Program-made: the position numbers and the translations under genes | Shown: positions 45,364 through 54,074 of the stretch, in pieces | Numbering within the stretch: the stretch's first letter is position 1 | Layout: each line of letters starts with the position of its first letter | The notes under the pieces: model-generated | The model's database searches: none | What the model was told of the DNA's origin: nothing | Seen by the model: the letters and a program-made list of their open reading frames with translations, nothing else | From: Mesorhizobium ventifaucium | Lineage (GTDB): Bacteria > Pseudomonadota > Alphaproteobacteria > Rhizobiales > Rhizobiaceae | Assembly (NCBI RefSeq): GCF_935822925.1 | Contig: NZ_CAKXZS010000034.1 | Coordinates: 297,759 to 361,758, forward strand | Direction of reading: 5' to 3' | DNA: 64,000 nt

Positions 45364-45927
45364 ATGTTCATGGAGCGCGAGCAGAACCTCGTTCCCGAAA
45401 GCTTGCCCGGCGACGGGGAAAAGACCACCCCGGTCAGCGACGCGGGGCTTACGGTTACAATGAAAACGATGGAACTCGTCGTTGCCGGCCTCTTGATGCT
45501 GGTCGCTGCGATCGTCATGTATGACAGCGTCCGCGTGGGTGCAGGCTGGGCCTTTGACGGTCCGCAGGCCGGCTACTTTCCCTTCTTCATCGGCTTGATC
45601 CTGCTTGCGGCTAGTGCAGTGACTTTCGGCATCAACCTGTTCAGTCGCACGGCCGATCTTTCCAATTTCGTGACCAAGCCGGCCCTTCTGCTGGTGGCCA
45701 AGGTACTCGCGCCAACGGTCATGTATCTCATTGTGATGTACTACGTAGGCATCTACATCGCCTCCGCTCTCTACATCTGTTTCTTCATGATGTGGTTGGG
45801 CAAATATTCGATCCGCAAGGCTGCGCCCGTCGCAATCGCGATCCCCCTCGTTCTCTTCTGGCTGTTCGAGATCGCCTTTCTGATCCCGTTGCCCAAAGGT
45901 CCGCTGGAGGCTGCACTCGGCTTCTGA
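45364..45927 (+). CDS. tctB: TctB, small membrane subunit of the tricarboxylate transporter
   Basis: This 187-residue protein has four to five hydrophobic segments. Its length and place between tctC and tctA fit the poorly conserved TctB subunit. The first 35 residues are hydrophilic, and the first membrane segment is MELVVAGLLMLVAAIVMYDS followed by the WAFDGPQAGYFPF loop typical of TctB. TATAGGAGG lies just before the start. Confidence 0.9.
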   Translation: MFMEREQNLVPESLPGDGEKTTPVSDAGLTVTMKTMELVVAGLLMLVAAIVMYDSVRVGAGWAFDGPQAGYFPFFIGLILLAASAVTFGINLFSRTADLSNFVTKPALLLVAKVLAPTVMYLIVMYYVGIYIASALYICFFMMWLGKYSIRKAAPVAIAIPLVLFWLFEIAFLIPLPKGPLEAALGF

Positions 45928-45967
45928 GAATTCGGGCCCTAGACCAAGATTCGAGGACGAAATCCCC

Positions 45968-47485
45968 ATGGATGCATTCCTTTCGCTCATTCACGGCTTT
46001 GGCGTTCTCGCCGACCCCATGAATATCGTCTACATGTGCGTTGGCGTTGTGCTCGGCGTGCTGATCGGCGTATTGCCGGGGCTTGGTGGCGCAAACGGCG
46101 TTGCCATACTCCTGCCGCTCACCTTTTCGATGTCGCCCACCGCGGCGATCATCATGCTCTCCTCGATTTACTGGGGCGCGCTGTTCGGTGGCGCGATCAC
46201 CTCCGTCCTGTTCAACATTCCCGGGGAGCCGTGGTCGGTAGCCACCACCTTCGACGGCCATCCCATGGCCCAGCAGGGCAAGGCCGACGAGGCGCTGACC
46301 GCCGCGTTTACCTCATCCTTCATCGGCGCGCTGCTTGCCGTGATAGTGATCACCTTCCTCGCGCCGGTGGTAGCCGGCTTTGCGTTGCGCTTCGGACCCG
46401 CCGAGTTCTTCGCCGTACAACTTCTCACGTTCTGCAGTTTCGTCGGCATGGGTCGCGAGTCGCCGTTCAAGGTGCTGGCCGCCATGACGCTCGGCTTTGC
46501 GCTGGCGGCCGTGGGACTAGACTCGGTCACCGGACAACTGCGCATGACGTTCGGCACGGTCGAGCTCATGCGTGGCTTCGATTTCCTGATCGCGGTCATC
46601 GGCCTCTTCGGAATCGGCGAGATCCTACTCACCATGGAGGAAGGACTGTCATTTCGAGGCAAGAGCACCACCATCACGCTGCGTTCGGTGATGAATACCT
46701 GGATTCGCTTGCCGCGTTTCTGGGTTACCTATCTGCGGTCAGCGGCCGTGGGCTGCTGGCTTGGCATCACTCCAGGTGGCGCAACGCCAGCTTCGTTCAT
46801 GAGCTACGGGCTCGCCCGCCGCTTTTCGAAGGACCCGGGCAATTTTGGCAAGGGCGAGATCGAAGGCGTGGTGGCGCCAGAGACGGCGGCTCATGCCGCA
46901 GGCACAAGCGCGCTGCTCCCGATGCTGACGCTCGGCATCCCCGGCTCGCCCACCGCGGCGGTGATGCTGGGCGGCTTGCTTATCTGGGGCCTGCAGCCCG
47001 GTCCCATGTTGTTCATAGAGCAAAAGGATTTTGTATGGGGCCTCATCGCCTCGATGTATCTTTCCAACGTCATCGGCTTCCTGATCGTCCTGACGACTGT
47101 GCCGCTCTGGGCGTCGATCCTGCGCATTCCGTTCTCGATCATTGCGCCAGTGATCATCGTGCTCTGCTGCATCGGCGCCTACACCGTCCACAACGCCTTT
47201 CTCGATGTCGTCATCATGCTGTTCTTCGGCGTCATCGGCTACGTGTTCAAGAAGCTTCATTACCCGCTGGCGCCGCTGGTGCTCGCGCTCGTACTGGGTG
47301 ACATGGCGGAAAGCTCGTTCCGGCAATCAATGCTGATCTCGCAAGGAGACATGTCCATCTTCTGGTCCAACTGGCTCGTGGGCTCGATCTGCTCCCTGGC
47401 CCTGGCCATGCTGTTCTGGCCGCTCATTGCCCTCATGCTCGACAAGTTGCGGGGCGGAGGGCGCTTCTCGCCTGGTGGAGCCTGA
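45968..47485 (+). CDS. tctA: TctA, large membrane subunit of the tricarboxylate transporter
   Basis: The 505-residue permease has about 11-12 hydrophobic segments and the family signatures GVLIGVLPGLGGANGVAILLP (residues about 30-50) and GVVAPETAAHAAGTSALLPM with LTLGIPGSPTAAVMLGG (about 300-340). The central block LFNIPGEPWSVATTFDGHPM is typical too. With TctC and TctB it forms a cation-coupled, binding-protein-dependent carboxylate importer. The operon continues into a TerC-family gene only three bases later. Confidence 0.94.
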   Translation: MDAFLSLIHGFGVLADPMNIVYMCVGVVLGVLIGVLPGLGGANGVAILLPLTFSMSPTAAIIMLSSIYWGALFGGAITSVLFNIPGEPWSVATTFDGHPMAQQGKADEALTAAFTSSFIGALLAVIVITFLAPVVAGFALRFGPAEFFAVQLLTFCSFVGMGRESPFKVLAAMTLGFALAAVGLDSVTGQLRMTFGTVELMRGFDFLIAVIGLFGIGEILLTMEEGLSFRGKSTTITLRSVMNTWIRLPRFWVTYLRSAAVGCWLGITPGGATPASFMSYGLARRFSKDPGNFGKGEIEGVVAPETAAHAAGTSALLPMLTLGIPGSPTAAVMLGGLLIWGLQPGPMLFIEQKDFVWGLIASMYLSNVIGFLIVLTTVPLWASILRIPFSIIAPVIIVLCCIGAYTVHNAFLDVVIMLFFGVIGYVFKKLHYPLAPLVLALVLGDMAESSFRQSMLISQGDMSIFWSNWLVGSICSLALAMLFWPLIALMLDKLRGGGRFSPGGA

Positions 47486-47488
47486 GCC

Positions 47489-48193
47489 ATGGAATTCGGC
47501 ACGCCAGCTTTCGGGGCAGGACTACTGCAGATTATCGGCATCGATATCGTCCTGTCGGGCGACAATGCCCTCGTCATCGCGCTCGCCTGCCGATCGTTGC
47601 CGACAAACCAACGGAAATGGGGCATCCTGCTCGGCACGGGGGCGGCGATCGCCTTGCGCATCGCCTTTGCCGCCGCCATCGTCTATGTGCTCGAGATTCC
47701 GCTTCTCAAGTTTGCGGGCGCGTTGCTGCTGGTGTGGGTCGCGATCAAACTCGTCGTCTCGGAACAGGACGGAACGGCGTCGGCCTCCGGAAAGCACGAG
47801 GCGACCACTCTCTGGGAGGCGGTCCGCATTGTCGCCATCGCCGATGCGGTGATGAGCCTGGACAATGTCCTCGCGGTCGCCGCCGCGGCCAAAGGCAGCG
47901 TGATGCTGCTTGCGCTTGGCATCGCCATCTCCATCCCGCTGATGGTTGTGGGCAGCGCCATGATGCTGTGGCTGCTGGATCGCGTTCCGTTGCTTGCTGT
48001 CGCCGGATCAGGGCTCCTCGGCTGGATCGCCGGCGGGCTCGCAGCACATGACCCGATTGTCGGCCCATGGATTGCCGCGCAAGTTTCGTGGCTTCCTGTG
48101 GCGCTTCCATATCTGACCTGCATCGGCGTGATGGCTTTCGGCCTAGTGCTGCGCCGACGCGCGGCGATAGTAACCGCGGGACAAACGCCCTGA
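47489..48193 (+). CDS. TerC/YjbE-family integral membrane protein
   Basis: The 234-residue protein has seven hydrophobic segments and two copies of the TerC metal-site motif: IDIVLSGDNALVIALA near residue 18 and IADAVMSLDNVLAVAAAA near 120. YjbE-type TerC proteins are linked to metal-ion (manganese, calcium) export. Beginning three bases after tctA, it is almost certainly co-transcribed with the transporter. Why a metal exporter would join a carboxylate importer is open; a dicarboxylate can be taken up as a metal complex. Confidence 0.88.
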   Translation: MEFGTPAFGAGLLQIIGIDIVLSGDNALVIALACRSLPTNQRKWGILLGTGAAIALRIAFAAAIVYVLEIPLLKFAGALLLVWVAIKLVVSEQDGTASASGKHEATTLWEAVRIVAIADAVMSLDNVLAVAAAAKGSVMLLALGIAISIPLMVVGSAMMLWLLDRVPLLAVAGSGLLGWIAGGLAAHDPIVGPWIAAQVSWLPVALPYLTCIGVMAFGLVLRRRAAIVTAGQTP

Positions 48194-48219
48194 ACAGGAA
48201 AGGCTTGACAGCTTTCTTC

Positions 48220-48236
48220 TGGTATACAAAATGCCA
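48220..48236. promoter_or_regulatory. GntR-type operator 4 (upstream of the fused acyl-CoA ligase)
   Basis: TGGTATACAAAATGCCA reads TGGCATTTTGTATACCA on the minus strand, an exact match to TGGCAT-N5-ATACCA. It lies 88 bp before the ligase start. Confidence 0.78.
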
Positions 48237-48324
48237 AAGCAACGACACGGCTTCCGTCTAAGTGCTGCCGGTAGCTCGAATTCGACGATACCGCCCACCA
48301 CCGGCGATCATCATGGAGGATATC

Positions 48325-50451
48325 ATGCTCGACAAAGTCGCTGTCCGTAACGTGCTGGACAAGGTGAAGGCCGAGGAGCGCCAGGCGCTCACCGCGCCGG
48401 AAGGCAAACTGCTATGCGATGTCTATGGCATCAAGGTTCCGCAGGAGGGTGTCGCCGGCAGCGCGGAGGAAGCAGCCAAGCTGGCGTCCGGCATGGGCTT
48501 CCCGGTGGTCATGAAGATCGTTTCGCCGGACATCCTCCACAAGACGGAAGCCGGTGGTGTCATCGTCGGCGTCAAATCGGCCGACGAGGCGCGGACCGCC
48601 CATGAGAAGATCATCGCTAACGCAAAGGCCTACAAGGCCAATGCCCAGATCTCCGGCGTACAGGTCCAGCAGATGCTGACCGGCGGCCAGGAGGTCATCA
48701 TCGGCGCCGTCACCGACGGCTCCTTCGGCAAACTTGTCGCCTTTGGCCTCGGGGGTGTGCTGGTCGAAGTCTTGAAGGACATCACGTTCCGCCTTGCGCC
48801 GGTAACGCGCGAGGAGGCGCTTTCGATGCTCGACGGCATCCAGGCGGCGGAGATGTTGAAAGGCGTTCGCGGGGGCGATCCGGTCAATCGCGACGCCCTT
48901 GCCGACATGATCGTGAGCGTTTCGCAGCTCGTGAACGACTACCCGGAAATTTCCGAACTCGACCTCAATCCGGTTTTCGCTACCAAGGACGGCGCGATTG
49001 CCGCGGATGTGCGCATTGTGGTCGATTACAACCAGCCTGCACCGCGCCCGCGTCACAGCCAAGACGACATCATCAAGGCAATGAACCGCATCATGCGGCC
49101 GCAGGCCGTTGCCGTGATCGGCGCCTCCGCCGAGGACGGCAAGATCGGCAATTCGGTAATGAAGAACCTCATCAATGGTGGCTACAAGGGCGAGATCTAT
49201 CCGATCCACCCCAAGGCCGAAGAAATCCTGGGCTACAAGGCCTATCGCAGCGTCAAGGATGTGCCCGGCACGATCGATACGGCGGTTTTCGCCATTCCGG
49301 CCAAGTTCGTCGCCGGCGCGCTCACCGAGTGCGGCGAAAAGAGCATTCCGGGCGCGGTGCTGATCCCATCCGGGTTTGCGGAAGCCGGCGCGCCGGAACT
49401 GCAGGAAGAGATCGTCGAGATAGGCCGCAAGTACAATGTCCGGCTCATGGGGCCGAACATTTACGGCTTCTATTACACGCCCGCCAATCTCTGCGCCACT
49501 TTCTGTACCGCCTATGACGTGAAGGGTTCGGCGGCGCTGTCGTCGCAATCGGGCGGCATCGGCATGGCCATCATCGGCTTCTCGCGGTCGGCGAAGATGG
49601 GCGTTTCGGCAATCGTCGGCCTCGGCAACAAGTCGGACATAGACGAGGACGACCTGCTCGCCTTCTTCGAGCAGGACGAACATACCAGCATCATCGCCCA
49701 GCACTGCGAGGACCTGAAGGACGGTCGCGCCTTTGCCGAGGCGGCCAAGCGTGTGTCCAAGAAGAAGCCCATCGTCGTCCTGAAGGCGGGGCGCACTTCG
49801 GCCGGCGCGAAGGCGGCGTCGTCGCATACCGGGGCCCTGGCGGGCAACGACAAGATCTACGAGGACGTCTTTAAGCAGTCCGGCGTCATTCGCGCGCGCT
49901 CGTTGCGGCAGTTGCTCGAGTTCGCGCGCGGAGTGCCGGTGCTGCCGACGCCGAAGGGCGAGAATGTCGTCATCATCACGGGTGCGGGCGGTTCCGGTGT
50001 GCTGCTGTCGGATTCCTGCGTGGACAACGGGCTGAGCCTGATGTCGATGCCGGCCGACCTGGATACCGCATTCCGCAAATTCATTCCGCCCTTCGGTGCT
50101 GCCGGCAACCCCGTCGACATTACCGGCGGCGAGCCGCCGCAGACCTACAAAAACACCGTCAAGCTAGGGCTTGAGGACGACCGTATTCACGCGCTGATCC
50201 TCGGCTACTGGCACACGATCGTGACGCCGCCGATGGTCTTTGCAAAACTGATGGTCGAGGTGAAGGAAGAGATGGCGGCCAAGGGTATTGAAAAGCCGAT
50301 GGTCGCATCGCTGGCCGGCGACGTGGAGGTCGAGGAGGCGGCTGAATACCTCTACCAGCATGGCATTCCAGCCTACGCCTATTCGACCGAACTTCCCGTC
50401 GAGGTGCTCGGCGCCAAGTACAAATGGGCACGGGGTGCAGGCCTGCTCTGA
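48325..50451 (+). CDS. NDP-forming acyl-CoA ligase, fused type (ACD/Pat-like)
   Basis: This 708-residue protein joins an N-terminal ATP-grasp half (APEGKLLCDVYGIKVPQEGV, VVMKIVSPDILHKTEAGGVI, SELDLNPVFA) to a C-terminal CoA-binding/CoA-ligase half (AVAVIGASAEDGKIGNSVMK, SQSGGIGMAIIGFS, the SSHTGALAG phospho-histidine loop). It makes an acyl-CoA from a free acid, ATP and CoA with ADP release. Domain order, ATP-grasp first, is swapped relative to the common acetate-CoA ligase. GGAGGA precedes the start at 48325; ATG 48313 is also possible. The operator upstream and the sucCD-like genes downstream tie it to acid activation in this module. Substrate unknown. Confidence 0.88.
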   Translation: MLDKVAVRNVLDKVKAEERQALTAPEGKLLCDVYGIKVPQEGVAGSAEEAAKLASGMGFPVVMKIVSPDILHKTEAGGVIVGVKSADEARTAHEKIIANAKAYKANAQISGVQVQQMLTGGQEVIIGAVTDGSFGKLVAFGLGGVLVEVLKDITFRLAPVTREEALSMLDGIQAAEMLKGVRGGDPVNRDALADMIVSVSQLVNDYPEISELDLNPVFATKDGAIAADVRIVVDYNQPAPRPRHSQDDIIKAMNRIMRPQAVAVIGASAEDGKIGNSVMKNLINGGYKGEIYPIHPKAEEILGYKAYRSVKDVPGTIDTAVFAIPAKFVAGALTECGEKSIPGAVLIPSGFAEAGAPELQEEIVEIGRKYNVRLMGPNIYGFYYTPANLCATFCTAYDVKGSAALSSQSGGIGMAIIGFSRSAKMGVSAIVGLGNKSDIDEDDLLAFFEQDEHTSIIAQHCEDLKDGRAFAEAAKRVSKKKPIVVLKAGRTSAGAKAASSHTGALAGNDKIYEDVFKQSGVIRARSLRQLLEFARGVPVLPTPKGENVVIITGAGGSGVLLSDSCVDNGLSLMSMPADLDTAFRKFIPPFGAAGNPVDITGGEPPQTYKNTVKLGLEDDRIHALILGYWHTIVTPPMVFAKLMVEVKEEMAAKGIEKPMVASLAGDVEVEEAAEYLYQHGIPAYAYSTELPVEVLGAKYKWARGAGLL

Positions 50452-50539
50452 TCTGAAACCGGATCTCGGCGCATCATCGCTCCCCGGCGCGTCGCGCCGG
50501 GCCATTCGAAATGTGCAAATCTTTCAGGGGTTTTCCTCG

Positions 50540-51739
50540 ATGAACATCCATGAATACCAGGCCAAGGAGGTGTTGCGGTCCTTCGGCGTACCGGTTCCGC
50601 AAGGCTTTGCTGCCACAACCATCGAAGAAGCCGCCGAGGCCGCGGGCAAGCTGCCCGGTCGCGTATATGTCGTGAAGGCACAGATTCATGCTGGCGGGCG
50701 CGGCAAGGGCAAGTTCAAGGAGCTTTCCGCCGACGCCAAGGGCGGCGTTCGCCTTGCCAAATCCTTTGTAGACGTCCGCGCCGACGCGGCCGAGATGATT
50801 GGCAACACGCTGGTGACCCTTCAGACCGGTCCGTCCGGCAAGCACGTCAACCGCATCTATGTCGAGGAGGGCTCCGAAATAGAGCAGGAGTTCTATCTGT
50901 CGCTTCTCATCGACCGCGTCACCAGCCGCGTCTCCTTTGTGGTGTCCACCGAGGGTGGCATGGACATCGAGCAGGTCGCGCGCGACACGCCTGAGAAAAT
51001 CGTCACCTTCCCGGTCGATCCAGCCACCGGCGTCATGCCGCATCACGGTCGCGCGGTGGCCAAGGCGCTCCGGCTTGACGGCGACCTGGCCAAACAGGCG
51101 CAGGCGCTAGCCGAAAGCCTGTACGCGGCCTTCACCGCAAATGACATGGAGATGCTGGAGATCAATCCGCTGATCGTCTCGAAGGACGGGAAATTGCGCT
51201 GCCTCGACGCCAAGGTTGGCTTTGACTCCAACGCGCTTGCGCGTCATCCCGACATCGCGGCTCTGCGCGACGAGACGGAGGAAGATGCCAAGGAGATCGA
51301 GGCCTCCAAATATGATCTCTCCTATGTCACGCTCGATGGCAATATCGGCTGCATGGTGAACGGCGCGGGCCTCGCAATGGCAACCATGGACATCATCAAA
51401 TTCTACGGCGCCGAGCCGGCGAACTTTCTCGATGTCGGCGGCGGCGCGACGACCGAGAAGGTGGCGGCCGCCTTCAAGATCATCACCGCCGATCCCAATG
51501 TGAAGGGTATCCTCGTCAACATATTCGGCGGCATTATGCGATGCGACGTGATCGCGGAAGGCGTCGTGACGGCGGCGAGGGAAGTGGGCCTCCAGGTGCC
51601 GCTGGTGGTGCGGCTCGAAGGCACCAATGTCGAACTCGGCAAACAGATCCTCAAGCAGAGCGGGCTCAACGTCATTCCCGCCGACGATCTCGATGACGCC
51701 GCCCAGAAAATCGTGAGTGCCGTCGGAGGGCTTAACTGA
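50540..51739 (+). CDS. sucC: SucC-type succinyl-CoA/malate-CoA ligase beta subunit
   Basis: The 399-residue protein has the canonical N-terminus MNIHEYQAKEVLRSFGVPVP, ATP-grasp residues VVKAQIHAGGRGKG, and intact loops FLDVGGGATTEKV and ILVNIFGGIMRCDVIAEGV. It pairs with the following alpha subunit (TGATG overlap). Housekeeping sucCD normally lies with mdh and sucAB, so this extra copy in a carboxylate module may be a malate-CoA or other diacid ligase (MtkA-like). The gene name is by similarity. Confidence 0.88.
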   Translation: MNIHEYQAKEVLRSFGVPVPQGFAATTIEEAAEAAGKLPGRVYVVKAQIHAGGRGKGKFKELSADAKGGVRLAKSFVDVRADAAEMIGNTLVTLQTGPSGKHVNRIYVEEGSEIEQEFYLSLLIDRVTSRVSFVVSTEGGMDIEQVARDTPEKIVTFPVDPATGVMPHHGRAVAKALRLDGDLAKQAQALAESLYAAFTANDMEMLEINPLIVSKDGKLRCLDAKVGFDSNALARHPDIAALRDETEEDAKEIEASKYDLSYVTLDGNIGCMVNGAGLAMATMDIIKFYGAEPANFLDVGGGATTEKVAAAFKIITADPNVKGILVNIFGGIMRCDVIAEGVVTAAREVGLQVPLVVRLEGTNVELGKQILKQSGLNVIPADDLDDAAQKIVSAVGGLN

Positions 51740-52656
51740 TGTCCATTCTCATCGACAGGAACACCCGCGTACTCTGCCAGGGGTTCACCGGCAAGACCGG
51801 CACCTTCCACAGCGAGCAGGCGATCAAGTACGGTACGAAGATGGTCGGCGGCGTCTCGCCGGGGAAGGGCGGCTCGAGCCATCTCGGGCTCCCGGTCTTC
51901 GACACGGTGATGGAGGCGCGCGAAGCAACGGGTGCGGATGCGACAGTCATTTATGTGCCGCCCTTCGGTGCGGCCGACGCGATTTGCGAAGCGATCCAGG
52001 CCGAAATTCCGCTCATAGTCTGCATCACCGAGGGCATCCCCGTGCTCGACATGCAAAAGGTGAAGCGCGCGCTCTCCGGCTCGAAGTCGCGGCTGATCGG
52101 GCCGAACTGCCCGGGCCTGATCACTGCGGGCGAATGCAAGATTGGCATCATGCCCGGCTCGATCTTCGAGCAGGGCTCCGTCGGCATCGTCTCGCGCTCC
52201 GGCACGCTCACCTATGAGGCCGTCTTCCAGACCTCGAAGCAGGGCTTCGGTCAGACCACGGCGGTCGGCATTGGCGGCGATCCGATCAAGGGAACGGAAT
52301 TCATCGAAGTGCTCGAACTGTTCCTTGCCGATCCCGCCACCGAATCCGTTGTTATGATCGGCGAAATCGGCGGCTCGGCCGAGGAGGAGGCCGCGCAGTT
52401 CCTGCGTGACGAAGCCCGGCGCGGGCGCTCCAAGCCGACGGTCGGCTTTATCGCCGGCCGCACCGCCCCTCCCGGACGCCGTATGGGCCATGCCGGCGCG
52501 ATCATTTCCGGCGGCAAGGGCGGCGCCGAAAACAAGATCGCGGCGATGGAGGCGGCAGGAATCCGTATCTCGCCCACACCAGCGCGCCTCGGTACGACGC
52601 TGGCCGAACTGCTGGGGGGGCCGGCGCGTCAGCCGATTCTTTCCAAGGCCGGCTGA
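51739..52656 (+). CDS. sucD: SucD-type succinyl-CoA/malate-CoA ligase alpha subunit
   Basis: The 305-residue protein shows the CoA-binding start ILIDRNTRVLCQGFTGKTG, GPNCPGLITAGECKIGIMPG, VSRSGTLTYEAVFQ, and the active histidine in RRMGHAGAIISGGKGG. All canonical SucD motifs are present, unlike the divergent paralogue at 38580. Its start overlaps the beta-subunit stop. It ends 133 bases before the GntR gene. Confidence 0.9.
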   Translation: MSILIDRNTRVLCQGFTGKTGTFHSEQAIKYGTKMVGGVSPGKGGSSHLGLPVFDTVMEAREATGADATVIYVPPFGAADAICEAIQAEIPLIVCITEGIPVLDMQKVKRALSGSKSRLIGPNCPGLITAGECKIGIMPGSIFEQGSVGIVSRSGTLTYEAVFQTSKQGFGQTTAVGIGGDPIKGTEFIEVLELFLADPATESVVMIGEIGGSAEEEAAQFLRDEARRGRSKPTVGFIAGRTAPPGRRMGHAGAIISGGKGGAENKIAAMEAAGIRISPTPARLGTTLAELLGGPARQPILSKAG

Positions 52657-52732
52657 CCGCCTGGTTGGGGAGGCAAGCGATAACGCTGGACAACTCGTTT
52701 CATCCTTGAGAATGACCGTACCTCAACAGATA

Positions 52733-52749
52733 TGGCATTATACATGCCA
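52733..52749. promoter_or_regulatory. GntR-type operator 5 (upstream of the regulator gene)
   Basis: TGGCATTATACATGCCA, 17 bp, has both half-sites as TGGCAT/ATGCCA. A third half-site, ATACATGCCA, follows at 52751. It lies 41 bp before the GntR start, which implies autoregulation. Confidence 0.8.
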
Positions 52750-52789
52750 GATACATGCCAGTTCGACTTCAAACGAGAGGTGCCTTGTC

Positions 52790-53524
52790 ATGAGTGGGAG
52801 AAGCCAAACGCGTTGGCCGCTTGCCGAAGAAGCGACTCCCGGACTCGTATTGGGGCCGTTGGCCGCCGAGCCCAATTTCAAGAGACGTATTTACGCGACG
52901 CTGAAGGAAGCGATCGCCAATATGGATGTTTATGGCACCACCGAGGACACGTGGCTCGACGAGCGTCAACTCGCGGAGCGCCTAGGGGTGAGCCGAACGC
53001 CAATCCGCGAGGCGATCGCGATGCTTGAGCAGCAGGGCTTTGTTAAGTCGATATCTCGCCGCGGCATCGTAGTGCTGCGTAAGACCAAACAGGAAGTGAT
53101 CGAAATGATCCAGGTTTGGGCGGCTCTCGAAGGAATGGCCGCGCGATTGATTTCGCTCAACGCAAGCCGCAAGGAGATTGAGCAGCTTCGCAAGATTTTC
53201 GAGAAGTTCCATGACGGTCACAAACCGGCGGACTATCTCAGTGAATACTCGGAAGCCAACATCCAGTTTCACCAGACGCTGATCAAGATGACCGGCTCGA
53301 AGATCCTGCAGGAAATGACGGAGAACATCCTTCTGCATGTGCGCGGTATCCGCAAGATCACAATCGGCCGTGACGATCGGGCAAGCCAATCCATCAAAGA
53401 TCACCTGGCGATCATTGACGCGCTGGAAAAGCGAGACACTGAACTGGCAGAGCAGCTTTGCCGCGACCATACGCTGGGTCTTGCGGCCTATGTCGAAAAG
53501 CACAGCGAGGGCATTTGGACCTAG
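52790..53524 (+). CDS. GntR-family regulator (FadR/FCD type) of the oxalate module
   Basis: The 244-residue protein has a GntR winged helix (residues about 30-95, with DERQLAERLGVSRTPIREAIAMLEQQGFV) and an all-helical FCD ligand domain (about 105-235; metal or effector histidines in NIQFHQTLIKMTGS and KDHLAIIDALEKRD). FCD regulators sense small organic acids. GAGAGG lies nine bases upstream of ATG 52790. The 17-bp inverted repeat in its own promoter also stands before the reductase, oxc, tctC and fused-ligase genes, so it probably controls all of them. Whether it represses or activates cannot be read. Confidence 0.9.
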   Translation: MSGRSQTRWPLAEEATPGLVLGPLAAEPNFKRRIYATLKEAIANMDVYGTTEDTWLDERQLAERLGVSRTPIREAIAMLEQQGFVKSISRRGIVVLRKTKQEVIEMIQVWAALEGMAARLISLNASRKEIEQLRKIFEKFHDGHKPADYLSEYSEANIQFHQTLIKMTGSKILQEMTENILLHVRGIRKITIGRDDRASQSIKDHLAIIDALEKRDTELAEQLCRDHTLGLAAYVEKHSEGIWT

Positions 53525-54074
53525 GATTGTGTTGCAAAGTTTAGCCTGACGGTCGTATGTCGGCCCGCGTCTTTTGCGACTGGAACCGTCGAAGATCTTC
53601 TGCCGTCGCCGAGTCGGGCGAGCGGCTGATGAAGGCCCCAAGCGCCTTCATGCAACGCGTGGAGTCACGGCGCGTATCCTCGGTGAAGCCACGCACGGAT
53701 ATGTCTTCGATCATGCGCTCACGCAGCGCTCTGCCGGATGCGAAGGACGGTTATGGAATGCTGGTTGATCCTTCATGCTCAGAAGTGGATCGCCACCTGT
53801 CGCTCCTGATCTTCCACGCCATCGACGCTCACCGTCTAGCCAATCGCGAAACCGCGCGAGCGGGTGCCCCGCATGTTCGAACCGCCTGGGGTGAAGGTCC
53901 CCTAGCCAAGTATCGGTGGTTTTCAATATGGTCGGGCCGTCGGTGGCGGGAGGATACGGGAAGGCTTTTGATTTTGGCCCCGCGAAAAAGACAATGAAAT
54001 CAATATCAAATGAAATGATTTGGGTCTCTTCGTCAATGTTCTCCGACTTGTTGATGGCATCTGTCACACGTAGC
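53525..54074. other. Intergenic stretch behind the oxalate module
   Basis: No supportable gene. It holds a partial copy of the dispersed repeat (53952-54010). Short frames here have no protein-like character. Confidence 0.45.
53952..54010. repeat. Dispersed ~100-bp repeat, copy D (partial)
   Basis: GGATACGGGAAGGCTTTTGA, TTTTGGCCCCGCGAAAAAG and ACAATGAAATCAA align with copies A, B and C. The GGGCCCACCAAA end is missing. Confidence 0.6.
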
